A DNA stretch of 22,194 nt from Planctomycetota bacterium (lineage in GTDB: Bacteria > Planctomycetota > MHYJ01 > JACPRB01): assembly GCA_023261405.1 (NCBI GenBank), contig JAHFOZ010000018.1, positions 1 through 22,194 on the forward strand, read 5' to 3'. This document shows positions 1-6,913 of this stretch, one piece after another (position 1 is the stretch's first letter; each line of letters starts with the position of its first letter). The notes under the pieces are model-generated. The model worked only from the letters and a program-made list of their open reading frames with translations, ran no database searches and was not told where the DNA came from. A program made the translations under genes and the position numbers.

Positions 1-1056
1 GCGCGCGGGATCGCGGCCGGGGATGCGCTGACGGCCGACGTCGCCTGCCGGCTCGCCGGCGGGGACCAGGGGATCCTGTGGCGCGGCGACTTCCAGAACG
101 CGCGCAAGCTGCTGCAGGCGATGGCGCGGCGGCTGGATCGGCGTCCCGCGGGCGGCCCGCCGCGCCCGCCGGCCGAGGCCTTTCACCGGCATCGCGACGC
201 GCAGGCGCTGCGCGCCCGCACCCTGGGCCTGCTGCTTTTGCCGTTCGACGCCGACCACCGCGTGCCCCTGCGGCGGGCGCCGGACGTCCGTCAGGCGTGC
301 GTCGAGGCCTTTGGCGCCGCCGCGGAACCCTACGTCGCCTCGCTCCGGGAGCTGCAGGGGCTGATCGGCGCGCACGAGTGGCGGAAAAAAGGGGTCGAAG
401 TCCCCGCGCTCGGCGCCCGCATCCACCCGCACTACGGCGTCTTCGCGCCCATCCGCGGCGAAGTCGCCGCCCTGGTGGCCCGGGCGCCGCTGCCCTCGAG
501 GGAGTCGGCGTTCGACGTCGGCACCGGCACCGGCGTGCTGGCGGCCGTGCTGGGACGTCGAGGCGTCAATCGCATCGTCGCCACCGACCTGGACCCCCGC
601 GCCGTGGCCTGCGCCCGGGAGAACTTCGAGCGGCTGGGGCTGGGCCCGCGGGTGGAAGCGCGGCTGGCGGATCTCTTCCCGGAAGGCCGGGCGCCGCTGG
701 TCGTCTGCAACCCGCCGTGGATTCCGGCGCCACCGACCTCGCCCCTCGAGCACGCCGTGTACGACCCCGAGAGCCGCATGCTGCGCTCGTTCCTGGCCGG
801 CCTGGCGGAGCACCTGGAGCCGGCGGGCGAAGGCTGGCTGATCCTGTCGGACCTGGCCGAGCACCTGGGCCTGCGGTCCCGCGCCGAACTGCTGGCGGCC
901 ATCGCCGCTGGAGGCCTCAAGGTCGCCGGCAGGATCGACGCGCGGCCCTCCCATCCCCGCGCCCGGGATGCGGCCGACCCCTTCCACGCCGCGCGCGCGG
1001 CGGAGCTCACGTCGCTCTGGCGCCTGACGTCGCGGGACGCGATCGCCACTTCATGA
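1..1056 (+). CDS. class I SAM-dependent methyltransferase, 5' partial
   Basis: The reading frame is open from the first base to a TGA at 1054-1056 (351 codons), so the gene begins upstream of the window and the ATG at 121 is probably internal. A Rossmann SAM-binding motif I (DVGTGTG) lies at residues 172-178, and an acidic strand-2 end (ATDLDP) follows. The catalytic-loop motif NPPWIP is at 237-242, a variant of the NPPY motif seen in PrmC/HemK-like and N6-adenine methyltransferases. A conserved N-terminal part (residues 1-150, including WRGDFQNARKLLQAM) precedes the catalytic domain. The family is expected to transfer a methyl group to a nitrogen of a protein, nucleic acid or small molecule; the substrate cannot be read here. 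Base composition is visibly more GC-rich than in the next three genes. There is no operon link downstream, where about 300 bp are non-coding. The fold is secure; the substrate is unknown. Confidence 0.85.
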   Translation, partial: ARGIAAGDALTADVACRLAGGDQGILWRGDFQNARKLLQAMARRLDRRPAGGPPRPPAEAFHRHRDAQALRARTLGLLLLPFDADHRVPLRRAPDVRQACVEAFGAAAEPYVASLRELQGLIGAHEWRKKGVEVPALGARIHPHYGVFAPIRGEVAALVARAPLPSRESAFDVGTGTGVLAAVLGRRGVNRIVATDLDPRAVACARENFERLGLGPRVEARLADLFPEGRAPLVVCNPPWIPAPPTSPLEHAVYDPESRMLRSFLAGLAEHLEPAGEGWLILSDLAEHLGLRSRAELLAAIAAGGLKVAGRIDARPSHPRARDAADPFHAARAAELTSLWRLTSRDAIATS

Positions 1057-1182
1057 TCTCACAGGTCCGGAGCAGGGGCGTGCGAGCTCCGCTGCTGGCC
1101 CAAGGACATCAAGGACGCATGGAAGTTCACGGAGCGGACCGCGGTGTCATGGGTCCCGGAAAACCGTAATGCACATGTGAAT

Positions 1183-1193
1183 CCCCCCCCCCC
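1183..1193. repeat. homopolymeric C tract (11 C)
   Basis: Eleven consecutive C bases, the longest homopolymer noticed in the window. The tract sits about 20 bp upstream of a -10-like hexamer and about 170 bp upstream of the porin start. Such tracts are prone to slipped-strand length changes and also to sequencing error. Confidence 0.9.
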
Positions 1194-1211
1194 TCTCGAC
1201 GAACCATGTGC

Positions 1212-1217
1212 TATAGT
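1212..1217 (+). promoter_or_regulatory. candidate -10 hexamer of the porin operon
   Basis: TATAGT matches five of six positions of the sigma70-type -10 consensus in an otherwise GC-rich stretch. No good -35 hexamer is visible at 16-18 bp; that position overlaps the C tract. The transcript would start near 1224 and carry a leader of about 140 nt. Confidence 0.3.
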
Positions 1218-1246
1218 GACATCCGTCGTAAGTGGCGTGCGAACGG

Positions 1247-1270
1247 GAAGACGCCTGAGGGCAAGTCTTC
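1247..1270 (+). promoter_or_regulatory. stem-loop in the presumed porin leader
   Basis: GAAGAC (1247-1252) pairs perfectly with GTCTTC (1265-1270). Inside it, GCC (1253-1255) pairs with GGC (1260-1262) around a TGAG tetraloop. The result is a nine-base-pair hairpin with a two-A bulge at 1263-1264. It lies between the -10 candidate and the porin start, so it could be a leader regulatory structure or an attenuator. It matches no riboswitch class I recognise. Confidence 0.45.
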
Positions 1271-1351
1271 AGTTTCCCATCGTCCCCTGCGGGAGCATGC
1301 TGCGCTATGGGTGCGGATAGATGGGGACCCGACCTGAACGATCGCGGTTTC

Positions 1352-1356
1352 GGAGG
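1352..1356 (+). promoter_or_regulatory. ribosome binding site deciding the porin start
   Basis: GGAGG lies 5 nt before the ATG at 1362 and 8 nt before the ATG at 1365. The upstream GTG at 1356 overlaps this site and cannot be its start. This favours 1362 or 1365 as the start codon. Confidence 0.7.
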
Positions 1357-1361
1357 TGGGC

Positions 1362-2771
1362 ATGATGATCTCCTGCAGTCTGGCTTTGGCGGCTTTCTTG
1401 ACCCCCGGACCTTCCCAGGACCCGGTGACTCCGCCGTCCGAGATGGACGAACTCAGACGCAGGGTCGCGGAGCAGGAGAGGCGCCTGAAGGCCCTCGAGG
1501 GGCGGCCGGGCGCCGGGGAGCCTTCCTCCCGCCAGGAAAGCGATGACACCCTTCGCCTCTGGTCCATGCCTCCGGATGGAAAGGGCCGTCTGCGTCGGGA
1601 GACCCCATGGGCGGACGGCGACCGCCCCTTCTTCGAGTATCTCATGGCCCCCGAGAACGCGCCGGTCCAGGGCGACACGGATTCCCCCACAGGCATCTAC
1701 TACGGGTCCAAGTCGAGCTTCGCGGAGTTCCACGGGTTTGGAGAGTTCGAGTACCACGATTTCAAGGTAGAGGGCCATCGGGCCGGGAGGAGCACCTACG
1801 ACCTGCATCACTTCTACCTGTCGGCCCGGGCCGAGGTGACCTCCAACCTGCGGACGTTCCTGGAGATCGAATACGAGCACGGCAACGAGAGCGAGGTCGT
1901 CATTGACCGGGGCTTCATCGAGTGGGCCCTCGCCCGGGAGTTCACGCTCCAGTTCGGCCTGCGATTCGCCCCCTTCGGACTGGATAAGCAATTGACGGCC
2001 CTCGCCCCTCTCAAGAATTCCGTGAGCACTCCCATCCTGATCGACGAGTTCGAGCACGGGGACTGGCCGGTCGTCGGGATCTTTGCCACGGGCGTCGTCT
2101 CCCTGCCGCTGGCCAAGGGATCAGCGATCGATTACATCGTGGGGGCGTTCAATGGAGAAGGCACTCTGGAGGAGGAAGGCCAGGTCGGAGGCCAGCGGGA
2201 CAACAACACCAACAAGGCCCAGATCGTGAACCTGGGTTTCTCCCCGTTCGTAGACGAGGAAACCCTGGGAAGCCTCCGCGTGGGGTTTTCCCATCTCTTC
2301 AAGGGCCGATACAGCGGGGACACGGCGGTCGACCCGGACCTCCAGACCCGGATGACGGGAGTGGACGCCCTGTGGGACTGGAGGGGCGTGCACGCCCGTT
2401 TCGAGGCTGCGCGGCGCACGGCCGATGACGACGTGGCGCTTGGTATCAAGGGCGATGGGAGGGGGTGCTACGTCGAAATCGCGTACGACGCGGTGCCGCA
2501 GCTGTTCGACGTCCCGCTGCCGTTTTCCTCCGATAATAAGAAATTCCATCTGATCCGCCCTTTCGTCAGATTCAACAGCAGCGACACACCGCTTCCGGAC
2601 ACCGGCTTCACCACCGCCAACGCGGGTCGCTCGATCCGCCGGTGGGACTACGGCGTGATGGTGGCCCCGTACGCCCACTTCAAGTTCCGCATCGAGGGGC
2701 AGAGCGCCAGCGAAAGCGGGACCAACCTGGACAACAACGGATTCCTGTGCTCGGTCACCCTCGACTTCTGA
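1362..2771 (+). CDS. outer-membrane porin, phosphate-selective O/P-like
   Basis: The predicted product is 469 aa. A short hydrophobic N-terminus (residues 1-14) looks like a signal peptide. A charged coiled-coil stretch follows (about 27-46), as in porins that trimerise or attach to the wall through an N-terminal helix, then a low-complexity linker. From about residue 112 the sequence is a long series of alternating beta strands with aromatic belts, and it ends in a terminal Phe, the usual C-terminal signature of outer-membrane barrels. The pattern around residues 120-210 (barrel strands, then RFAPFGLDKQ) resembles the OprO/OprP-like porin superfamily. It would allow diffusion of small, probably anionic, solutes across the outer membrane. 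The start was chosen from the GGAGG site. The next gene begins 10 nt downstream. The barrel is clear; substrate preference is a guess. Confidence 0.75.
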   Translation: MMISCSLALAAFLTPGPSQDPVTPPSEMDELRRRVAEQERRLKALEGRPGAGEPSSRQESDDTLRLWSMPPDGKGRLRRETPWADGDRPFFEYLMAPENAPVQGDTDSPTGIYYGSKSSFAEFHGFGEFEYHDFKVEGHRAGRSTYDLHHFYLSARAEVTSNLRTFLEIEYEHGNESEVVIDRGFIEWALAREFTLQFGLRFAPFGLDKQLTALAPLKNSVSTPILIDEFEHGDWPVVGIFATGVVSLPLAKGSAIDYIVGAFNGEGTLEEEGQVGGQRDNNTNKAQIVNLGFSPFVDEETLGSLRVGFSHLFKGRYSGDTAVDPDLQTRMTGVDALWDWRGVHARFEAARRTADDDVALGIKGDGRGCYVEIAYDAVPQLFDVPLPFSSDNKKFHLIRPFVRFNSSDTPLPDTGFTTANAGRSIRRWDYGVMVAPYAHFKFRIEGQSASESGTNLDNNGFLCSVTLDF

Positions 2772-2781
2772 TCGAGGCTTC

Positions 2782-3549
2782 ATGATGCCTCGTGTATTTG
2801 CCGTCCTGCTCCTGGGGATCGTCCCGGGTCCCCTTTGGGCGCAAGACGTGAGGGACCGCCTGCCCGAGAAGTCCTCCCGGTATTACGCGGCGCTGCTCCA
2901 GGGGATCAAGGGCGGCAACCTCAAGGAGATACAGTCCGCCCAGGAAAAGTTGCGACCGCTGGCCGAGCATCTCGATAAGCGCTATGGCGGAGCCCTGGCG
3001 CCGTCCATCGGGAAGGCCGGACTGACGGTGGAGCAGGCGTCCTTGTGGACCTACACGGCGCTCTTCCAGTCCCTCTCGCTGAGTTACGACGAGGCGACGG
3101 ACACCCTGGGCAACGAGGACGAGGTGGCCAGGCGCATGCGTTACGCCCTCGAGGAGTTCGCCGAGGTGGAGCCGCTCATGAAGGCGAGGGGCGACCTGGG
3201 CTTTCAGAAGGGACGGGACATCCGCCGGTCCATCCAGCGCTCCATGTTCCTCCTCAAGGACCGGCAGAAATTCGCGGAGAACGCGCAGGCCATCAAGGCC
3301 TCCTTCGCGGCCGTCTATCCGGAAACCGCCGCCTTGACCCTGCGAGGCGCCCTCCGTTCCTCGGCCAAGGAGGGGAGGTTCCGGGTTGTGGCCGGGGCGC
3401 ATCTGAAGATGGTCGAGGACTCCGTGAAGGCCTCCGATCCAGGCAAGCTCAGGATCCTGGAGTCGGCCTTGGGGGGTGAAGAGAAGGTGCTCGAAGCGGC
3501 CGTGACGGCGCTCGACGCGGTCTTCCCGTCCCTGCGGGGCCTGGATTGA
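2782..3549 (+). CDS. exported helical protein of unknown function
   Basis: I do not recognise this 255-aa protein. It starts with a clear signal peptide (a hydrophobic core from about residue 5 to 19, then LWAQD, suggesting cleavage after Ala20). The remainder is rich in Ala, Leu, Lys, Glu and Arg with heptad-like spacing, so an all-helical bundle is expected. No Cys is seen in the mature part. There is no catalytic motif, lipobox or membrane helix after the signal. It lies 10 nt after the porin and 16 nt before the chemoreceptor, so the three are probably cotranscribed. A periplasmic partner of the porin or a ligand-presenting protein for the receptor is possible, but nothing in the sequence proves it. 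A weak GAGG at 2774-2777 precedes the ATG-ATG start. Confidence 0.7.
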   Translation: MMPRVFAVLLLGIVPGPLWAQDVRDRLPEKSSRYYAALLQGIKGGNLKEIQSAQEKLRPLAEHLDKRYGGALAPSIGKAGLTVEQASLWTYTALFQSLSLSYDEATDTLGNEDEVARRMRYALEEFAEVEPLMKARGDLGFQKGRDIRRSIQRSMFLLKDRQKFAENAQAIKASFAAVYPETAALTLRGALRSSAKEGRFRVVAGAHLKMVEDSVKASDPGKLRILESALGGEEKVLEAAVTALDAVFPSLRGLD

Positions 3550-3565
3550 GGCGGAATCTGATCTG

Positions 3566-5119
3566 ATGGCCACTCGGGCGGTCCTCACGGTCCGGGCCAG
3601 GATCATCCTGACGAGCGGCACTCTCCTGGCATTGTTGACGGGCTCGCTGGTTTACCAGTGGTGGGCCGCCCTCTCGGCATCGCAGGTCATCGATCAGCAG
3701 CGGCTCATCCTGAACTCGCTGGCGGTGACGGAGAAACTGGCCCTGGACTTCGCCGAGTTCCGGCGCTGGAACATGGATGAGGTCATCACCCAGCTTCCCG
3801 AGTCGGGCGAGAATGCCGATCGTTCCCTCCGGGAGGTTCACCTGGACCTCGAGACCCTGAAGACCTTCGAGGCACAGCGCGCCGCCGCCATCGGAAAGCA
3901 TGTCGAGTCCATCGACGGCCTGATGAAGAAGGCCGTGACGGCTTATGCGGACAACGAGGTCCCCAAGGGGCAGAAGTTCGTCGCGGACGCCCGCGAGGGC
4001 GTGGACCAGGCCACCGGGCTGATCAACAAAGTCATGATGGGACTGCAGGAGGAAGCCAAGAAGGCCGCGGACCGCGTCGTGGCCCGCAATGAGGACTCCC
4101 GCTGGCTCGCCCAGATCCTTCTCGTCCTGGCGTTCGCCTCGGGCGTGCTCCTGGTCGCCGCCACCGTGAGATCGGTCAGCCGGCCCGTGAAGGTGATCTC
4201 GGAAACCGTCGAGGTCATGGGCCGGGGGGATCTTTCGGCCCCGGTGCGGGTCGAGCGGCTCGACGAATTCGGCCTCCTCATGAATGCGCTGGGGGACATG
4301 CAGGCGGCGACGGGGGGGACCATACGGTCCATCGCGCAGAATGCGCAGTCCCTGTTCCGGGCGTCGGAGGGGCTCACCCGGCTGAGCCAGCAGATGGCCT
4401 CCACGGCCGACCAGACCTCCATGCAGGCCGGCGCGGCGTCCGTGGCGGCCGAGCAGGTCTCCCGGAACGCGCAGGCCGTCGCGGGGGTGATCGAGGAGAT
4501 GACCGCCAGCGTCCAGGAGATCGCCCGGAATGCCGGCGAGGCCGCCAAGGTGGCCACCGCGGCCGTCCGGAGCGCCGCCACCGCCGACCAGGCCGTGAGC
4601 CGGCTCGGCCAGAGCGGCCTCGAGATCCAGCAGGTCGTGAAGCTCATCACCAGCATCGCGGAGCAGACGAACCTCCTGGCGCTCAACGCGACGATCGAGG
4701 CGGCGCGGGCGGGGGAGGCGGGCCGGGGCTTCGCGGTCGTCGCCAGCGAAGTCAAGGAACTCGCCCGGAGGACGTCCAAGGCCACCCAGGAGATCGCGCA
4801 GAAGGTCGAAGGCATCCGGGGAGACACCCGGGCGGCCATCCAGGCCCTCCAGGAAATCACGAACGTGATCCGGAAGATCAACGACCTCCAGGCGTCGATC
4901 GCCGCCGCGGTGGAGGAGCAGATGTCCACGATGAACGAGATCCAGCGCAACGTGTCGGAGAGCGCCCGCGGGACCAATACGATCGCGGGAAACGTCTCGG
5001 GCGTGGCCCAGGCCGCCGGTCTCACCCGGTCCGCCGCCGGCGACACCCAGAAGGCCGCCTCGGAACTCGGCGCCATGGCGGGCGAACTCCAGCGGCTCGT
5101 GAGCCATTTCAAGTATTAG
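3566..5119 (+). CDS. methyl-accepting chemotaxis protein
   Basis: This 517-aa transmembrane chemoreceptor has the standard layout. TM1 is at about residues 13-35, and a helical periplasmic sensor domain of about 145 aa covers 36-180. TM2 is at 181-203 and a HAMP domain at about 202-255 (SRPVKV, then DEFGLL). A long coiled-coil signalling domain follows. The highly conserved hairpin tip that binds CheA and CheW is at 366-393 (EQTNLLALNATIEAARAG and GRGFAVVA). The C-terminus (SHFKY) lacks the NWETF-type CheR/CheB tether. The family controls CheA autophosphorylation in response to a ligand. No che gene lies in the window, so the kinase must be encoded elsewhere. Its place after a porin and an exported protein suggests sensing of a solute entering through that porin, which is inference. 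A GAGGCGG lies somewhat far (11 nt) upstream of the ATG. Confidence 0.95.
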   Translation: MATRAVLTVRARIILTSGTLLALLTGSLVYQWWAALSASQVIDQQRLILNSLAVTEKLALDFAEFRRWNMDEVITQLPESGENADRSLREVHLDLETLKTFEAQRAAAIGKHVESIDGLMKKAVTAYADNEVPKGQKFVADAREGVDQATGLINKVMMGLQEEAKKAADRVVARNEDSRWLAQILLVLAFASGVLLVAATVRSVSRPVKVISETVEVMGRGDLSAPVRVERLDEFGLLMNALGDMQAATGGTIRSIAQNAQSLFRASEGLTRLSQQMASTADQTSMQAGAASVAAEQVSRNAQAVAGVIEEMTASVQEIARNAGEAAKVATAAVRSAATADQAVSRLGQSGLEIQQVVKLITSIAEQTNLLALNATIEAARAGEAGRGFAVVASEVKELARRTSKATQEIAQKVEGIRGDTRAAIQALQEITNVIRKINDLQASIAAAVEEQMSTMNEIQRNVSESARGTNTIAGNVSGVAQAAGLTRSAAGDTQKAASELGAMAGELQRLVSHFKY

Positions 5120-5121
5120 GG

Positions 5122-5141
5122 GCCCGCCGGCAGGCACGGGC
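5122..5141. terminator. possible bidirectional terminator between convergent units
   Basis: GCCCG (5122-5126) and CGGGC (5137-5141) can pair around a 10-nt loop just after the chemoreceptor stop. A short GATTT follows, so the U tract is poor. The site lies in the 60-bp gap between the 3' ends of two convergent operons, where termination is expected. The structural evidence alone is weak. Confidence 0.3.
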
Positions 5142-5179
5142 GATTTCCGTGGAAAGACGAAGGAGGGTGCCCGGCGCCG

Positions 5180-6901
5180 TCAGTCCTCGTCCGCGTGCCA
5201 GTCCGGCAGGTTGTTGGAGCCTTCCTTCGTGAGCGCGATAAAGGCCAGGTCGTCGCTGAGGAGGTCCGCCACGCAGATCTGCCAGGGACCGTCCTGGGCC
5301 GGGGCGCGCGTGAAGACCAGGAGCGTGCCGTCGGGCGAGTAGCGGCCCTCGTGCTGGATGTCGGCGCCGAACGTCACCGGCTCATCCCCCTTGCCGTCCA
5401 CCTCCATCTGGTGGACGCGGCCCCGGGTCGTCTGGTAGAGGACCTTCTTCCCGTCGCGGGAGAAGCACGGGGTGCAGGCGGCCTCGCCGGTCTTGAGCCG
5501 CTCGATCTCCCTGCCGTCGAGGCCCAGGAGGTAGATCCCGATCGTCTCCTCGTGGCGGCTGGCGACGGCGAGGCGGGTCCCGTCCGGGAGCCACGCGGGG
5601 ACGCCGCAGCGCTCCCACTTCTCGGGCGTGACGCGCCGCTCCGTCCCGGCGGCGAGGTCGCGCGCGAAGGCCTGGTTGTCGCGGATGAAGGCGATGGACT
5701 TCCCGTCCGGCGACCACGCGCCCTGGCTGCCCGGGGTCACCTTTTTCGCGTCCGATCCGTCGCGGTTCATCAGCCACACCTCGGGGAAGCCGCCGCGGAG
5801 CGAGGTGTACAGGATCCGCTTCCCGTCCGGCGAGAAGCGCGGATCGGCGTCCTGGTGGGCGTCCTTCGTGAGGGGCCGCGCGCCGCTGCCGTCGGCCCGC
5901 ATCCGCCAGACGTCGAGCGCGCCGCCCCGGTCGCTCACGAAGAGGATCGTCCCCTTGAGGCGCGCCGGATCGATCTTCCCCGCGGGCGCGGCGGGGACCG
6001 GGACGGGGACGGGAGGGGGCTTGGGCGGGTCCTGGGTCGTCGCCGCGACCGGCTTGTCCTTCTGCTTTCCGGCGGGGTTCCGCGCGCGGCGGAACCCGTA
6101 GTAGTCGGCCCCGAAACACGCGTCGGTGAATACGGGGTTCTCCTTCGACCGGACGGAGGCGCCGCACTTCTCCGCGGGCGAGTCGGCCGCGCCGCCGCGG
6201 AGGACGCGCTGGGTCCCGGAGGCCGGGCCGCGCGGATTCGCGGGCGGCGATCCCTTGTAGTAGGTCTCTCCGTAGACGTCATTGCACCATTGCCAGACGT
6301 TGCCGTGCATGTCGTGGAGGCCCCAGGCGTTCGGCTTCTTTCCGCCCACCGGATGGGGCGCGCCGCCCGACCCGGGTTTGCACCAGCCGTGCGCGGAGAT
6401 CTGCGCGGGATCGTCGCCGAACGAAAAACGGCCCATGCCCCCGGCGCGGCAGGCGTATTCCCACTCCGCCTCGGTGGGGAGCCGGTAGCCGTCCGCCTCG
6501 AAGTCGCAGTCCCAGGTCTTCGGGTCGTAGCAGGGGCTGAGGCCGTCCATCTCCGAGGCCTTGTTGCAGAACCGCGCGGCCGCCGTCCACTGCATGCGTT
6601 CGACCGGGTTCTTCGGCTCCTTCCGCTTGGAGGGGTTCGAGCCCATCACCTTCTGATAGATCTCCTGGGTCACGGCGAAGCGGTCGACCCAGACCGCGTC
6701 CACCCTGACGGCGTGCGGGGTCGCGTCGGCGCCCGCGGAGGCGTGGCCCATCGTGAACTCCCCGGCGGGAAGGAGCGCCATCTCGCCGCCCGACGGGCAG
6801 GCGCGCGTCTCGAGCGCGGGGGCGGGCGGGCCCGCCGGCTTCGCGGGCTCGTCCTTGCCGCAGGAGGCCAGGACGGCCAGGAGGATGGCGAGTCTCTTCA
6901 T
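5180..6901 (-). CDS. SUMF1-domain / TolB-like propeller fusion lipoprotein
   Basis: This 573-aa protein is the last gene of the leftward operon. The N-terminus is a lipoprotein signal with lipobox LASC (Cys14). A SUMF1/formylglycine-generating-enzyme-like domain spans about 35-275, with GEFTMG, GYRLPTEAEWEYACRAG (138-154), GLHDMHGNVWQWCNDVY (194-210) and a C-terminal YGFRRAR. A Pro-rich linker (about 285-310) leads to a PD40/TolB-type propeller (about 315-573) with repeated SPDGK-like motifs and a closing NLPDW. Where true FGE has its first active-site Cys, after the RGG motif, this protein has Ser241; Cys246 matches the second. FGE-type oxidase activity is therefore unlikely, and a binding or scaffolding role is more plausible. 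The SD is AGGAG, overlapping the stop of the preceding gene, 9 nt upstream. An envelope-attached location is inferred. Confidence 0.85.
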   Translation of the reverse strand: MKRLAILLAVLASCGKDEPAKPAGPPAPALETRACPSGGEMALLPAGEFTMGHASAGADATPHAVRVDAVWVDRFAVTQEIYQKVMGSNPSKRKEPKNPVERMQWTAAARFCNKASEMDGLSPCYDPKTWDCDFEADGYRLPTEAEWEYACRAGGMGRFSFGDDPAQISAHGWCKPGSGGAPHPVGGKKPNAWGLHDMHGNVWQWCNDVYGETYYKGSPPANPRGPASGTQRVLRGGAADSPAEKCGASVRSKENPVFTDACFGADYYGFRRARNPAGKQKDKPVAATTQDPPKPPPVPVPVPAAPAGKIDPARLKGTILFVSDRGGALDVWRMRADGSGARPLTKDAHQDADPRFSPDGKRILYTSLRGGFPEVWLMNRDGSDAKKVTPGSQGAWSPDGKSIAFIRDNQAFARDLAAGTERRVTPEKWERCGVPAWLPDGTRLAVASRHEETIGIYLLGLDGREIERLKTGEAACTPCFSRDGKKVLYQTTRGRVHQMEVDGKGDEPVTFGADIQHEGRYSPDGTLLVFTRAPAQDGPWQICVADLLSDDLAFIALTKEGSNNLPDWHADED

Positions 6902-6913
6902 CGTGCTCTCCTA
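6902..6913 (-). promoter_or_regulatory. stop codon fused to Shine-Dalgarno (TAGGAG)
   Basis: The TAG stop of the upstream gene (6911-6913) continues directly into GAGAG, giving AGGAG 7 nt before the ATG at 6901. Such an overlap supports translational coupling by termination and reinitiation. Confidence 0.6.

Larger units (their letters stand above)
1057..1361. other. intergenic region before the porin operon
   Basis: No convincing gene lies in these 305 bp. They hold a weak inverted repeat (CGGAGC at 1068-1073, GCTCCG at 1086-1091) without a T tract, an 11-C homopolymer, a -10-like hexamer, a strong stem-loop and an 8-bp palindrome (AGCATGCT, 1294-1301). They end in the porin ribosome binding site. 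This is the likely promoter and leader region of the three-gene plus-strand unit. Confidence 0.6.

Noticed and set aside
1057..1182. Protein-like stretch in the frame after the methyltransferase stop (includes WPKDIKDAWKFTER)
   Set aside because: It has no start codon or ribosome binding site of its own and I recognise no family. It may be a decayed remnant, but chance in GC-rich DNA is as likely.
1201..1227. ECF-like promoter GAACC (1201-1205) with CGTC (1224-1227)
   Set aside because: The 18-bp spacing is longer than usual for ECF promoters and the motif is short. No matching pair was found before the sigma operon, so autoregulated ECF control of the porin cannot be claimed.
5180..6901. 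Annotation as a functional formylglycine-generating enzyme (sulfatase maturation)
   Set aside because: The first catalytic Cys is replaced by Ser and no sulfatase is nearby, so only the fold is claimed.
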